From Orychophragmus violaceus (taxonomy: Eukaryota > Streptophyta > Magnoliopsida > Brassicales > Brassicaceae), in the NCBI GenBank assembly GCA_030180135.1, contig CM058235.1:93596535-93660534 (forward strand): DNA of 64,000 bases, written 5' to 3'. The first letter of the stretch is position 1, and every line of letters starts with the position of its first letter. The position numbers and the translations under genes were made by a program. This document shows, in pieces, positions 24,021 through 35,126 of this stretch. The notes beneath the pieces were generated by a model. It was not told where the DNA came from. It saw nothing but the letters and a program-made list of their open reading frames with translations, and did not search any database.

Positions 24021-24658
24021 AATCATCCTCACCATCCTTATCAAGGGATTCCTGAAAATACAAAACAAAATACACATTAATTCATTTACAGCTGTACTCA
24101 GTTGGACCACTTGTACCAAAACCAATTCATTTGTTCTCAGTTGGACCAATTGTCCCATAACCAATTCATTTGTTCTCAGTTGGACAACTTGTCCCATAAC
24201 CAAAACACAAAATTCTAAGTTCTTTCTCAGTTTACCTGGACATTCTGAAGACCTTTTCCTTTATCTACTTTAACAACCTCTTCTTCTTCTTCTTCTTCTT
24301 CTTCTTCTTCTTCTTCTTCTTCTTCTTTGCAGCCCGAGAATCATCCTCACCATCCTTATCAAGGGATTCCTGAAAATACAAAACAAAATACACATTAATT
24401 CATTTACAGCTGTACTCAGTTGGACCACTTGTACCAAAACCAATTCATTTGTTCTCAGTTGGACCAATTGTCCCATAACCAATTCATTTGTTCTCAGTTG
24501 GACAACTTGTCCCATAACCAAAACACAAAATTCTAAGTTCTTTCTCAGTTTACCTGGACATTCTGAAGACCTTTTCCTTTATCTACTTTAACAACCTCTT
24601 CTTCTTCTTCTTCTTCTTCTTCTTCTTCTTCTTCTTCTTCTTCTTCTTCTTCTTCTTC
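24021..24658 (-). repeat. Tandem duplication of about 318 bp carrying an exon and intron
   Basis: The unit starting AATCATCCTCACCATCC occurs at 24021 and again at 24339, an offset of 318 bp, with near identity through ACAACCTC at 24272 and 24590. Each unit holds one small coding exon and an intron. The intron contains three copies of a 39-40 bp minisatellite starting CTCAGTTGGAC (24097, 24136, 24176, and 318 bp further in the second unit). The units differ mainly in the length of their TTC tract. Confidence 0.9.
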
Positions 24659-24768
24659 TTCTTCTTCTTCTTCTTCTTCTTCTTCTTCTTCTTCTTCTTC
24701 TTCTTCTTCTTCTTCTTCTTCTTCTTCTTCTTCTTCTTCTTCTTCTTCTTCTTCTTCTTCTTCTTCTT
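24598..24768. repeat. Long TTC/GAA microsatellite, about 57 repeats
   Basis: This is an uninterrupted TTC run of about 171 bp. On the minus strand it reads GAA and would encode polyglutamate in the frame that joins AQEEAVGKEKDQ to VVKVDKGKG. The first duplication unit carries a much shorter tract of the same repeat at about 24280-24326. The exact length may be affected by assembly. Confidence 0.95.
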
Positions 24769-24938
24769 GATCCTTTTCTTTTCCTACTGCTTCTTCTTGC
24801 GCATCACTGCTCTCTCCTCCCTCTTTTCCTTTTCCCTTCTTCTACCAATCTTCCTTCTTCTATCACTTTCGGTCCATTAGCTTTTTTACTCTTCTTCTTA
24901 GCTTGTTTACACCGAGCAACTTTTATAAGAGGAGCCAT

Positions 24939-26181
24939 TATTCCTTGAACAAACACAAGAACAAAACCCATATCAAAATTAGAATCAAAATAAATCAATA
25001 GTCCAACTGGTACAACTCAATTAAGCTCGAGAATTGGGATTTTCAATTAAACTCGATCAACTCAATCAAATTCAAGCCAAGACAAAGAGGAACAGAGGGA
25101 GACAATTGGAAATCGATTATCTTCGAATCCGACACAAACATAATTCAAACGGACTTCAATTCGATTCAAACAACCGAAAATGGAGGACGTCGACGGAGGA
25201 GTTCGGCCACGAAAGAGAGCGGAGATCGATGACGGTTTTCGCTGCGGAGGAGCGGAGATTCTCACCGTAGATAGGGAACTCGGAGAAAAGAGAAACGGGA
25301 GAGAAACGGAGGAAGCGACTCGACTTACTTAGGGTTGAAAGATAAAAACAAGTAATTAGGGTAAAAACTCAAAGAGGGCGGGTCGGGTCAGACACGGGTC
25401 GGGTCGGTCGGTTGGGTTAGGTAAATACTCATTTTGGGTTTGACTTTTTAGTCATTTTGTATTTATTTCATTTTTTAAAAATTACGAAAAATAGGAGAAA
25501 AAGAAGGTGGCATTTGTGCTTCCATTTCCTCTAAAAATGGCATTTGTGCCATTGTTCCATCCTTGCTCAGGTACTTCCGTGAAATCTTTTTGCAGTATTT
25601 GCTTGTGTTATTGCAAACAACAGATAATAGTTGATGTTTCTATAGGTTTTGAATTAGATCTTTGATTTGTGGGATCATTGGTAGCAATTGTGAAGTATTT
25701 TGTCAAATTTTATCTCCTTTTGGTTCTCTAATCATTCTGAAGTTTGTAGTTGGGTTGATGTGATTCTAAGCTGAGCATGCTTACAGTTGATTTTATGTTA
25801 TATTATATGCTTTACTGTTATCAAATCCTTTTATTTACTGGAGAGTGAGATTTCCTGATCGATGTAAATGGATTTATTCCTGAACAACATTTTTATAACA
25901 ATCGAACGTTTTAGTAAAGTTAAAAACTTGAGTAATGATGATTTGTTTTTTTTCTATTTTTTAGGAAAAGCTATTGCTTTGGAGTCGTTGATGGTTTTGT
26001 AAGATGAAAAAGTTGTAGAGGAGCTCAATGAACATGAGTGATGGATCGATCGGAAAATCAAGATGGGAATCAAAGAAACACGATGGTTTTTGGAAGAATG
26101 AAAACGTGAGAATCGACTAGCATCTCTATGATTTGAACTTTTGTAATCATTTCCTCTTTTTAATTGTATAAAGCTCGACCT
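24939..26181. other. Mostly non-coding; possible host-exon remnant near 25964-26120
   Basis: The stretch just upstream of the DUF1985 gene (24939-25330) is probably its 5' leader and promoter. A GGGTCGGGTC-rich patch lies at 25380-25420. A direct repeat of TGGCATTTGTGC lies near 25510 and 25540. At 25963 a possible splice acceptor precedes GKAIALESLMVL and, after a stop, DEKVVEELNEHE. This could be the last exon of a decayed gene, but I do not recognise it and the support is weak. Confidence 0.3.
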
Positions 26182-26198
26182 AAGCTTTTCCATTAGTT

Positions 26199-27646
26199 AA
26201 TGCACACACACACATTTGTGTTACACTAAGCTTAATGCTACGAACATACTCCGCATTTTTCTCTCTCTTTGTCGGACGAGTTCGACGTAAAGTCACAAAC
26301 ACATTTCCGTCGCTTGAGGTGAGCCGTCGCCGGCGTTGGCGTCACCGCCGGCGCGTATCGACGGCTCACCTCCTCCTCTTTCTTTTGATTATGCTTTTTA
26401 GTTATTTCGTCGCCGCTTCTCTGTGGTCCATAACCGCCGAGCTCTCCGTTTCTTCTTCGTTTTCGTTCTCTCCCTCCCTCCGGTTTAAAGCTTGCGTCTG
26501 CGGTCGATGTTCCGGGGTGGAAGCTCGTTGTGGGCTCCTCTTATCCGACTAACCGCTGTTCTTGCAAAGCTCTTCGAGGGGGATGGTTGGACTCTCAGAT
26601 CTGTGTAATGGTGGAACCGTGGCGTTGGTCCTGTAACGTCACGGTCGTCGGTGATGCTCTTAACTAGAGGTTGGTCGTCGGCTTACCAGTGGTTCTCGTC
26701 TTTGCCGGCGTGAATCCCACTTCCCTACCTACCGGATTTATGTTGGTTTGTTTGACAGATCCGGATCTGCTCGGTTGATGTATATCGTTCGTCTATCTCC
26801 GCCGTCCTCGTCATTTATCTGCTCGGTTCTAGCTCTGGTGTGGTTGGTTTGCTGAGCGGTTTATGGTTTGGGGTTTGGTACGGTTCTGCTTTAGTTGGTT
26901 TTGTTTGTGGAAAGCGATCGATTTGGTCGATACTTTGCTTTAGGACTCGTTTACCTCTTCGGGAAGGCTTTGGGTCAGGCTAGATAGGATGTGTTCTGGG
27001 TTGCCCGGTTTAACTTTCCTCGTTTGTCTTTGGTCCTTAATCCGGTGGTTTTGTTGGGTCTTCTTATGTTTTGGGTTTTTGCTTGTTTAAAACTTATTAT
27101 CGATCTTTATTTTGGAATCAAACCACTGAAAATTCCAGATCCTTTGGATCTACGGTACGGCTTCGCCGCAATATTTTCTGGTTTTGATAGTCCAATTGTC
27201 GATTTAAGTTGGTGTTCTTCATGTTTGATGGTTTTTTTGCGCTTGTGGTTTGTGTTTTAATTGGGAGTGCTGTTAATCCTACATGTCTCTGGTTTGTAAT
27301 CGTCATTCAAGGTTCCCGGCAGTAGCTCTACTGAAGCTAATCCGGAGAAAGTTGATAAAAGACGTTTGAAGAAGAAACTTATCTCACTTGCGAGTATTCT
27401 CGTTGATAAAGGTAATGGAAGTTAAAATATTGGACGGCCGCCTGCTAGTGTAGGCTCGGAAACCTCCTATTTTACTTCGTTTCAAAAATCCTTTTGTATG
27501 TTATCGCTATTGTATCATGGTTTCTTTGTCTCCACCCACATGCGGGTGGATAGATCAATAGCTTCTGATGATCTCATACATCGAACTTCTTTAATGATGT
27601 AATTGTCCCAAATCAGTAATAATAAAACAGCGTTAAAAAAAAAAAA
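26199..27646 (+). mobile_element. LINE-like retroposon without RT, 17-bp target duplication
   Basis: A 1448-bp insertion is flanked by the perfect 17-bp repeat AAGCTTTTCCATTAGTT (26182-26198 and 27647-27663) and ends in a poly(A) tail at 27634-27648 preceded by AAACAGCGTT. That is the signature of target-primed reverse transcription. The 5' half is CG-rich (CGCCGGCG words near 26330-26360). I find no reverse transcriptase or endonuclease motif, and the open frames of 62-105 codons show nothing familiar, so this is a non-autonomous or deleted LINE, or a retroposed transcript. The 3' tail is the same as in the SINE at 27772. Confidence 0.85.
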
Positions 27647-27771
27647 AAGCTTTTCCATTAGTTTTGACCTTTTGCCTTTTCTTTTCTCTTAAGTCATATT
27701 GTATTTATCAAGGAGTTCTTAATTTATAAATACTAGAGTTGGTGATTTATGACAATTGAAGATTATAATTC

Positions 27772-28015
27772 TTTTTTTTTTAACGCTGATACAGATTTTG
27801 AGAACTATTACAAGGACAATTTTTACAGATAATACTACCTCCGTTCTACGAGAATCCATAAATAGTCACGATCAACGGCTCCATCTGCTCCTGAAAACTT
27901 TCTTATAAGCTTGCCTCCATTAATCTTGTAAAACTGCGCCTTCGGAGATTCGAACCCAGTATCTGCCGGTGTAAAGCTTTAACCATTTTACCACTAGGCC
28001 ACGGTTGCTTCACTT
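27772..28015 (-). mobile_element. tRNA-derived SINE with target-site duplication
   Basis: Read on the minus strand, a tRNA-like head begins at 28015: box A is close to TGGCCTAGTGGTAAAATGG and box B is GGTTCGAATCTCC (about 27947-27960). The body ends with CAGCGTTAAAAAAA at the left. It is flanked by an imperfect 21-bp duplication, GACAATTGAAGATTATAATTC-type, at 27751-27771 and 28016-28036 (one mismatch). The 244-bp length fits plant SINEs. RNA polymerase III would transcribe it and a LINE would have to move it. It is not a working tRNA gene. Confidence 0.88.
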
Positions 28016-28059
28016 GACAATTGAAAATTATAATTCTATCCAAATGAGTAACGAAATTG

Positions 28060-28553
28060 AGATGTTATGACAGTTACGTAATGTCACAGTTTTATGACGT
28101 TTTTAGCATTAAATTGTGATAATTGGAGACTATAATTCCGTTGTAATAAGTGACGAAACAGAGACTATATGAAAGTCACAAAAGACACCGATTTTGTTTT
28201 TGTTAATCCAGGGAGGATCCCAAACCGAGGTCCAGACTAATCTCCCTGGGCCCAGTCAGGCCGCAGGCCAGCTTCACCTGGGAGGAAAACACCGATTTTG
28301 TGATGTTATATTTAGTTGGTAATTATATGACGATTTTGTTACTTTCTTTTTATCGTTTCCAATTGTAACGATATTGTTACTAGAAAAATCCATCACACAG
28401 GTGTGACGTTTTTGTTACCAAAAAAATATTTGTGACGATCATATTGCAACTTTTCAAAATAATCGCAAATACGTCATAATAATATTATTGTGACGAAATA
28501 TGTTTCATTGTGACGGAAAATTCCGTCACAATAAAATCATTTTCTTGTAGTGG
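28060..28553. mobile_element. CACTA (En/Spm) element end with subterminal repeats
   Basis: At 28541-28553 the sequence TTTTCTTGTAGTG is the complement of CACTACAAGAAAA, the standard terminal repeat of plant CACTA transposons. The preceding 150-450 bp are full of TGTGACG/CGTCACA words in both orientations (for example GTGACGGAAAATTCCGTCAC near 28512), as expected of subterminal transposase-binding sites. The left border is approximate and I did not find the other end. Confidence 0.6.
28197..28288 (-). mobile_element. 5'-truncated SINE fragment
   Basis: A 92-bp insert lies between two copies of ACACCGATTTTG (28185-28196 and 28289-28300). On the minus strand it ends GGATTAACAAAAA, a short A-rich tail. 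Its GC-rich body (CCCTGGGCCCAG, GGCCTGCGGCC) stands out from the AT-rich surroundings. Length, tail and duplication suggest a truncated SINE, although it has no polymerase III boxes. Confidence 0.6.
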
Positions 28554-28592
28554 GTTTTGAATTATATTATTTGTGTTGCTTATAAACATTCG

Positions 28593-28647
28593 TCTAACAT
28601 ATAATTTATCAATCTTTAATGTGGAAAATGATAAATTATATGTTAGA
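28593..28647. repeat. Perfect 19-bp inverted repeat, 17-nt loop
   Basis: TCTAACATATAATTTATCA (28593-28611) is followed after 17 bases by its exact reverse complement (28629-28647). It lies about 40 bp beyond the CACTA end and is not part of any gene I can see. It may be the core of a tiny MITE or a hairpin source of small RNA. Confidence 0.85.
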
Positions 28648-28958
28648 AGTTAAACAGAGTTAAAAGTTTAAAAATCAATCAACTACAAATTAAATCAGTA
28701 TCGGCTTTGCCATGTGAAGGCTAGTGCAATATGAGTCCTGAAAGCAATCATATAGTCTTTTTAATTAGAAAGTCTTCAGCCAATTAAATTTCATTCAACT
28801 GTAAAATACAACTATTATGTTAATTTTCGGCAGCTTATCAGATAATCTCTTTAGACATGCCATCTGATCTCTTCGAACTGCCACTCCGATAAGAAATATG
28901 GTGGCCTAGACGGGCTTTATCCGGTCAGCTCGACCTTGATGATGAGCTTGGAACTGTA

Positions 28959-29660
28959 TGTTGGAGCCAATTCTACCAGATTCAGAATTGCTGTCAGGTC
29001 CCCAAAGCCTAGGATCTAGGGTCTAGTTAATTGAATCATAGATCTGACCTCGTGATTACCTGGAGATTGGCAGCGGAAGATAAGCAGGTAATCGAGACCT
29101 GGAGCGCCTCAATCGCTGCGCCTCTATCGTAGTCCACACGCACACAAGTTGGAATCCGTCGGGATGCTAGCGCCGGGAATCGGATCTCTTGGGATTTCTG
29201 TGTTTTCTGGAGAAAGAGGATCAATTTTTTCTGTCAAGAAAAACCTGTCTGCGACGGCACGCTTACCTAGGTCGAAATATAAAACTCGTTTATATATTGA
29301 CCTCGAGGTAAACCGAAACATCAGTTTCGGTTTCGCCCTCGTGTCGACCGACACACCTATTGGTGTCGATCGACACACATCTTGTATCGACACATCTCTT
29401 AAAACACGATATCAATGTGTATCCAATACACATTGATCGGATCATATGCCAATGATCAATCCCATACCAAGTGTATCCAACTTGCTTAGGTGTGTGACCT
29501 TGTAGGTTCACACGATACCAGAAATGAGTTACAACTCATTTGTCATAAGCGGTTTCTAGCAAAACATTATGACTACCTAGTATCACATGAATTGTCCGAT
29601 CTCGACAATACAACTATCTCTAGAGTAAGTACAATGTGATTTAAGGACATAATCCCAACA
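28959..29660 (-). mobile_element. Copia C 3' LTR (left LTR)
   Basis: It matches the right LTR (35264-35995) closely from TTGGAGCCAATTC at 28961 to AATCCCAACA at 29660. The outermost bases differ (the right copy starts TGAAGGAAC, this one does not), so the left end is truncated or altered and no target-site duplication can be recognised. It lacks a 25-bp piece present in the right copy, spanning one palindrome. Its polypurine tract (minus strand AAGTGGGAGAT) lies just inside at 29661-29671. Confidence 0.88.
29411..29437. promoter_or_regulatory. 12-bp perfect hairpin in Copia C LTR (left copy)
   Basis: ATCAATGTGTAT and ATACACATTGAT flank a CCA loop. The same hairpin is conserved at 35746-35772 in the other LTR. 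It sits just beside the palindrome pair. It could form a stem in the RNA or serve as a protein-binding site. Confidence 0.7.
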
Positions 29661-29672
29661 ATCTCCCACTTG

Positions 29673-32600
29673 TACTGGAATCACCTATTCCTATAATCCC
29701 TTCGTCTCTATATCTCGATATGGCATAAGGCAAGAGACTGTGTCATCCTTATTATAGCCAATATCATGTTCATCGAACTCCTGATCTATACTGATATAAC
29801 AAACGACTGACAATCACCTCGTTTGAGAACGGCCATGCATTTTCTCAGTATCAAATCTTCGATGGGCCCTGAGATATTTATCTCCCGTTATACAGGAGGG
29901 ACAAATCCCATCTTGTTCCATCCTTGTTTCTACACATACTTCATGATACGCCTAAGCAATGTCGTTATAGCCGCCAGTTACGGAACGACGTTTGACAAGG
30001 TCAAAGCGCACCAATTCATATGCTAGAAAGCATGATGAACTCAGGTCTAAGGACTATACTCTATAGTCGTAATGAGAACCTCCCATGACACTGATATAAC
30101 TATCCTGTGGAGTTCTCATTAGCGGGTCATGTCCGATCATATGTTCACCAACATATATCTATGTGATTTACTGTGATAATCATATCATTGACTCCATGAA
30201 ACTTAGTCCAACATTCACCTCACATGCTAGTCTCGCGCGGTTATTGGTGTCTCACTTCAACAACCTCGACTAGGGACAATCGTAATTTATGTCATCTTTT
30301 ACTTATAGGGTTTCATGATCAAGTCCTCAACTTGATGACCTATAAGATGACCATAAAATACTTTGGGACCATTACTTAATTATCCAATAATCAAGTAATA
30401 CCGATGTCAGTTTTAACTTACACAAACTTTGCCATAGCATGTCTATGTAAAGATTATAACACAACTAAATAACTCCCACTAGAATCAAGATCATCTCTTC
30501 AGATATCTAATACCTACAGCAAGAGAATAAATCTCGTGCTTAGGTTGTGGGAGACTCTGCGGTGTTTTGCTTGAAACAATTTCAACAAAACACACCGCCA
30601 TTCAGATAAAAGCACCATTCTACGGTCCACTGCTTGAAGCCCTTCCAACAGATAGCACCGCTATTCAGACAAAGAGACATAACCAGGTGGGAACCGGGAA
30701 TCGTCTTTGTCCGTCTAACTACTTTCAACTGGTTCGTCACTTTATCAGTTCACCACGAACCTATCCTTAGTGTTCCTCAAACACTTTGGATATTTATGGT
30801 AACTGTTCAGTGACTATTACCAGAACATATTGGTATTTTCTCGTCATGCTCTATGCGTGAGCTGCATCTAGACGAGCACAAAATATGGCATTTATGATGG
30901 ATTCTATTGCAGCAGCATAAGTAATCACACTCATTAATACTAGTTCAGCCAGTGTTCAAAAAACACTTCATCTTGCTAATATTGTTACTAGCTCAGCCAG
31001 TGTCCAAGACACTTCATCTTGCTTAGATTATTGCCATAAGACCTTTGGTGTGAAGCCATTCTTGGAATCAAGCACATTTGAATTGTCCAATACCTTATCA
31101 ACATAAGGATTTTGACACGATCCAATTAGCATTTCTGATCCATTCCAATGGATCCTTATTCCAAGAACTTTTACGGCCTTCTCCCATGTCCATCGTTCAA
31201 TTTGACTTCCGACCCAAATCTTGACAAGACTTTAGCGTCGGAACGTCGTTTATGAGATTAAGTACATTACGTACATATGGTGTGAGAATTGCAATTACGC
31301 TCCCACTAGTCTTCTTGTAAACGCATGGTTTCATTTCTATTCTGATCAAGTCAAAACTTTTGACCACATTATCAGAATGTTGATTTCAACTCCAAGATGT
31401 TTGCTTCAGTCTATAAATAGATCGGTGAAGCCAACATGCATACCCAGCCAATTTTCGGAGTTGGGGCTCACCATCGCTTCTTTGAATTTCGCATGTTCGT
31501 CACTTTTCAATGATCAACAGATCACGACAATCGGTTACGAGAAATCACTCTCGAGTTAGTGACGGATCCTTTCGGATCTGCGAATTTCAGGCTCCACAGG
31601 TGTAGATCCTACAGCACTTTGTAGATCTCACCGTCGCTCTCCCTCAACAGGTTGAGCAGCCTCCTGTGTTTATCGAATTTCTTCGATCTGTACTTTTACT
31701 CCCACTGTTCCTTTTGAAAGTATGATCTTTCTCAAAAGACACAGTTCCGAACAACAAAACTTTGTTCTCGGATTGGTCATAAAAGCACTAAGCCTCAGTT
31801 TCCCTAGGACAACCAGCGATGTAGAACTTATCAGATTTGGGTTCAAGCTCATTAGCTGTCATCCCCAAATTATCAGAAACAACTTACTTGAAAAACTTCC
31901 AGTCCACATTCAATGTGGTGTCTTTAAATTGATTCTGATTGAAACCCTTTTATGCGCAAAGACAGACATTTTAGAACGTATTCTTAAATGATTATGGAAG
32001 ATTCCTGTGACTCATCATTAATCGGAGCATATCTAATAAGATCCGATTCATTCTCTCAGATGATCACCCAATTCTTGACTCAAGTATTTTCTTCCGCGAT
32101 CTAATCGAGGATCTTAATACTTCTGTCAAATCGAATCTATACTTCATTCACATACATACTTACTGAAGTCATCAATAAAAGTAATGAAGTACATAAGATT
32201 TCCTCTGGCACTTATGCTCATCGGTCCGCATACATCAGTATGTGTAAGGCCCAATAAGCCTCTGGCCCGTTTTCTTTTAGCTCTGCTAAAAGGGCCTTAG
32301 TCATTTGGCCCAGTGGGCAGAATTTATGTCTTAAATGATTTATAATCAAATGAGCCCAAAAGCCCAAAGCTATGGAACTTTTATATTCGCTTCACTCTAT
32401 GTGGTCAAAACGACTATGCTAAGGAAAAATCGAGTTCAAGTCATCATACTTAAACCTTTAGTATTTGTGTTATATTCAAACTCACGCTGGTTTAAGATAT
32501 AAAACTCATTCCAAACGGGATGCTACCATATGATATTTCATTAAGATCTAAAGAACAAAACTTGTCTTTTATCAAAATGAAAAACATCCAAATTCTTACA

Positions 32601-32818
32601 AGAATATGAAAGACATCTCTGCACAAGGCAGATACATAGTAGCAATTACTTAATTTCTAAAACCAAGTATGAAAGGCTCCTACAAGTGGAGAATCTCTAC
32701 GGCTCATGCATCAACCATTGCTTCATACCAGACACGCAGTTCCACTTGTCCTTTCTTCAACGTTCTACTGTCGCTTATGTCCTGCATATTTCAAAAATAT
32801 CAGTACCACAACTAGTAT
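29673..32818 (-). pseudogene. Copia C pol, highly degenerate
   Basis: Long frames are absent, but minus-strand landmarks match those of Copia A. An integrase remnant lies at about 32150-32250 (TDVCGPMSISARGNLMYFIT) and the integrase-RT joint at about 31560-31610 (EPEIRRSERIRH). Between 30420 and 31400 there is no recognisable RT. A short direct repeat (CTAGCTCAGCCAGTGT type) occurs near 30945 and 30995. The element is therefore gag-containing but without a working pol. Confidence 0.65.
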
Positions 32819-33672
32819 TCAATACTTACGTAGAACTTGAAACAATAACACAATACCTGAAGAAGAAGTACCATAAATCTTCTCCATCTCTTGTGAATCT
32901 TCCAAGAATTTAATGCAATTTCTCTTCCAATGCCCATACTCTTTACAGTAGCAGCATTTATCAACATCAGATGGGCCTGACTTGGGCTTAAAAGATGACA
33001 CAGGTTTATCCCTATTCCAAATCTGAACGGTCTTGCCATCACCCTTGTCTAAACAAGATTTCTCAAATCTTTTACCCTTTTTGATGTTTTGCTCTGCTGT
33101 CTTGAGCATGCCATACAGCTCAGTCAACGTCTTCGTCAAGCCTCTCTTGATATAGTTCTTGATGAACTTATCATAACTTGACGGCAGTGACTGCAGAATG
33201 ATGTCAGTAGCCAACTCCAAGCTGACAGGACATTCCAGTTTCCCCAGGTTATCAATGTAACCCATCATTTTAATGACATGAGGACTTACTGGAGCATCCT
33301 CTGGTAGCTTATACCCAGTGAGAGACTTCACCATCTGGAATCTCTCAACTCGTGCCAGATCCTGAAACTTCAGTTTCAGGCTGGTGATCATCTCTATTGG
33401 CGACTCCATGTTCTCGTATTCAAGTCTGAGTTCATGGTAGCCAACATCAGACCACACACATCTACCACATCAATATAATGCTTATTCCAAGCATCATATA
33501 CTGCATTCGAGCGATTGGTCCCAAGCCTTTCTGGAAGAGCTTTCTCAAGGACATAGTCCTTGCTCTCCTGCTTGAGAATTAATCTCAAATTCCGATACCA
33601 ATCCAGGAAGTTGGATCCATTTAACCTGTCCTTCTCAACGACGGATCGCAACGAGAAAGTAGTCATAGACAT
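32819..33672 (-). pseudogene. Copia C gag with CCHC zinc knuckle, frameshifted
   Basis: The start is MSMTTFSLRSVVEKDRLNGS at 33672. The N-terminal frame runs to about 33394 (LMLATMNSDL) and then shifts into the frame reading YENMESPIEMITSLKLKF. The zinc knuckle CCYCKEYGHWKRNC lies near 32945. It is clearly homologous to the gag at 7777-8666. The break falls at nearly the same place in both copies, at the LATM-SDL segment, which is odd and noted in the findings. Confidence 0.9.
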
Positions 33673-34554
33673 AAGCTGAAATACAAGAAAAACAAAGATT
33701 TAGTTATGTATATCATGAGAAATCTTATCTAATAAGAAAACTCGCATTATATTCAAACAATGTTTCCTCTATGAATATAATGATCCAAGATCCATACTTC
33801 TCTAAAATCTGAGTGGACGACTCGCCATCACCCAAAATTCAGTTATCTAGGTAAGCAAATCATTGCTAATTGTACCCAGTACAACTCTTGGTCGCAGATA
33901 AGACAATCCATGTCTCATCTACTCTGACGTCTCTGGGCCCAGAACTTCTGATAGCCCAGTCAAGTAGAACAATCTCTTCTGTCTTGTGATCATTGACAGT
34001 CGCACTGCGAGTCTATCAACGAACACCTGCCTTGCTCAGGTCACTGTGGATACCAAGGACTCCAAGACTATCCAACAATGAACCGAGTCTTGACAGTAGA
34101 CGAGATTGGGCAAGACATCAAGGTCACTTGATGTTTAGTTGAGGAAACTAAACTCTGAAAGGTTAGCAAATCAATCTATTAGGTCATGTAATTGTTGATG
34201 TCAAGCACCGCAAGTCCATCAACATAATTACCTGCCTTACTCACATAATTGTGGACACCAAGCTCTTGGTTAGACCATCACACAACGAAATGAGTCTTGA
34301 CAGTTGACCATATTGAAGCTTAACTTTGATCAAGGTTTAAGTCTAGTTTGGTTTCTGCAAATTCAAGGTTCAATGACCAGAATTTCGAACTCTGTGTCGA
34401 TCGACGCAGACTATGTCTGTCGATCGACAACACCAAACTTAACCGGACTTCAATAACCGATTAATCTAATTAACCCGGTTTATTGAACCGGTCATGTCGA
34501 TCGACACAACCCATGTGTGACGGTCGACATAGACCTAAACCGAAGACGGTTTTG

Positions 34555-34860
34555 ATAACCGGTCCAATCCAATTGACCCAATTTATCAGATCAAACTGAT
34601 CTTAACCAATCGGTTTATATTAATTGGGATAATTAGTTCAATTCAATTGAACCAATTCATCCAATTCAAACCGTTTTAACCAGTTTCAACTAATTTCGAT
34701 AACCGATCCAATACAATTGAACCGACTTATCCAATCAAACTGATTTTAACCAAATCGGTTTATGCTAATTGAGATAATCAGTTCAATCCAATTGAACCAA
34801 TTCATCCAATTCAAACCGATCTTTTCGGACTTAACCAAGCATGATAACCGGTCCAATCCA
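34555..34860. repeat. 144-145 bp tandem repeat in Copia C leader
   Basis: Unit starts at 34555, 34699 and 34844 share GATAACCGGTCCAATCCAAT with a few changes; the third unit is cut short. Inside each unit AATTGAACC/GGTTCAATT words recur in both orientations. Confidence 0.8.
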
Positions 34861-34888
34861 ATTGAACCGATTAACCATTCGCTAGGTC

Positions 34889-35126
34889 TGTGTCGACCGA
34901 CACTAACCTGTGTCGATCGACACTGGACCGAATCTGTTCTGTGTCGACCGACACTCAAACTGTGTCGATCGACACTCGACCGAATCTGCTCTGTGTCGAC
35001 CGACACTCAACCTGTGTCGATCGACACAGTAGGCTTTCGTTTTTTCTTCGCGAAAAACCCTAGCCGCCAATTCTGTCGAATTCGCCATTCTGTGTCGACC
35101 GACACACCTAGTGTGTCAATCGACAC
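34889..35126. repeat. Array of eight palindromes in four ~21-bp-spaced pairs
   Basis: TGTGTCGACCGACAC and TGTGTCGATCGACAC alternate strictly. Each CGACCGA copy is followed 20-21 bp later by a CGATCGA copy, four times in a row (starts about 34889/34909, 34940/34961, 34992/35013, 35090/35111); the last second copy reads CAATCGA. Distances between pairs vary more than distances within pairs. Confidence 0.88.

Larger units (their letters stand above)
23329..24938 (-). pseudogene. DUF1985-type (Ulp1-protease-associated) gene, 5' part only
   Basis: The likely start is MAPLIKVARCKQAKKKSKK at 24938, a basic N-terminus. An acidic stretch coded by the GAA tract follows, then VDKGKGLQNVQ with a splice donor, a small exon ESLDKDGEDDSRA present twice, and the exon MYFQPCEYTKRVRIGTRLNL from about 23999. 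The region around WTELKRECWFLVNGRLIRYT and REHALLNGFNCKELP, and FPWGTYTFNECADAIKGLVG near 23430, resemble DUF1985 domains. Plants often carry these in Ulp1-like protease genes and in Mutator-like elements that captured them. A frameshift lies near 24800 and another near 23480, and everything after PSFSGFIID is gone, replaced by the Gypsy LTR. Function unknown. Confidence 0.6.

Noticed and set aside
24270..24521. Arginine-rich protein from the TTC tract
   Set aside because: It is the microsatellite read in the wrong frame; the gene's own frame reads it as glutamate.
27772..28015. A tRNA gene (boxes A and B present)
   Set aside because: The body beyond the tRNA-like head, the A-tail and the target duplication show it is a SINE.
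34889..35126. CRISPR-like repeat-spacer array
   Set aside because: The repeats are short palindromes with 5-7 bp spacers in a plant retrotransposon leader; no cas genes and no eukaryotic CRISPR is expected.
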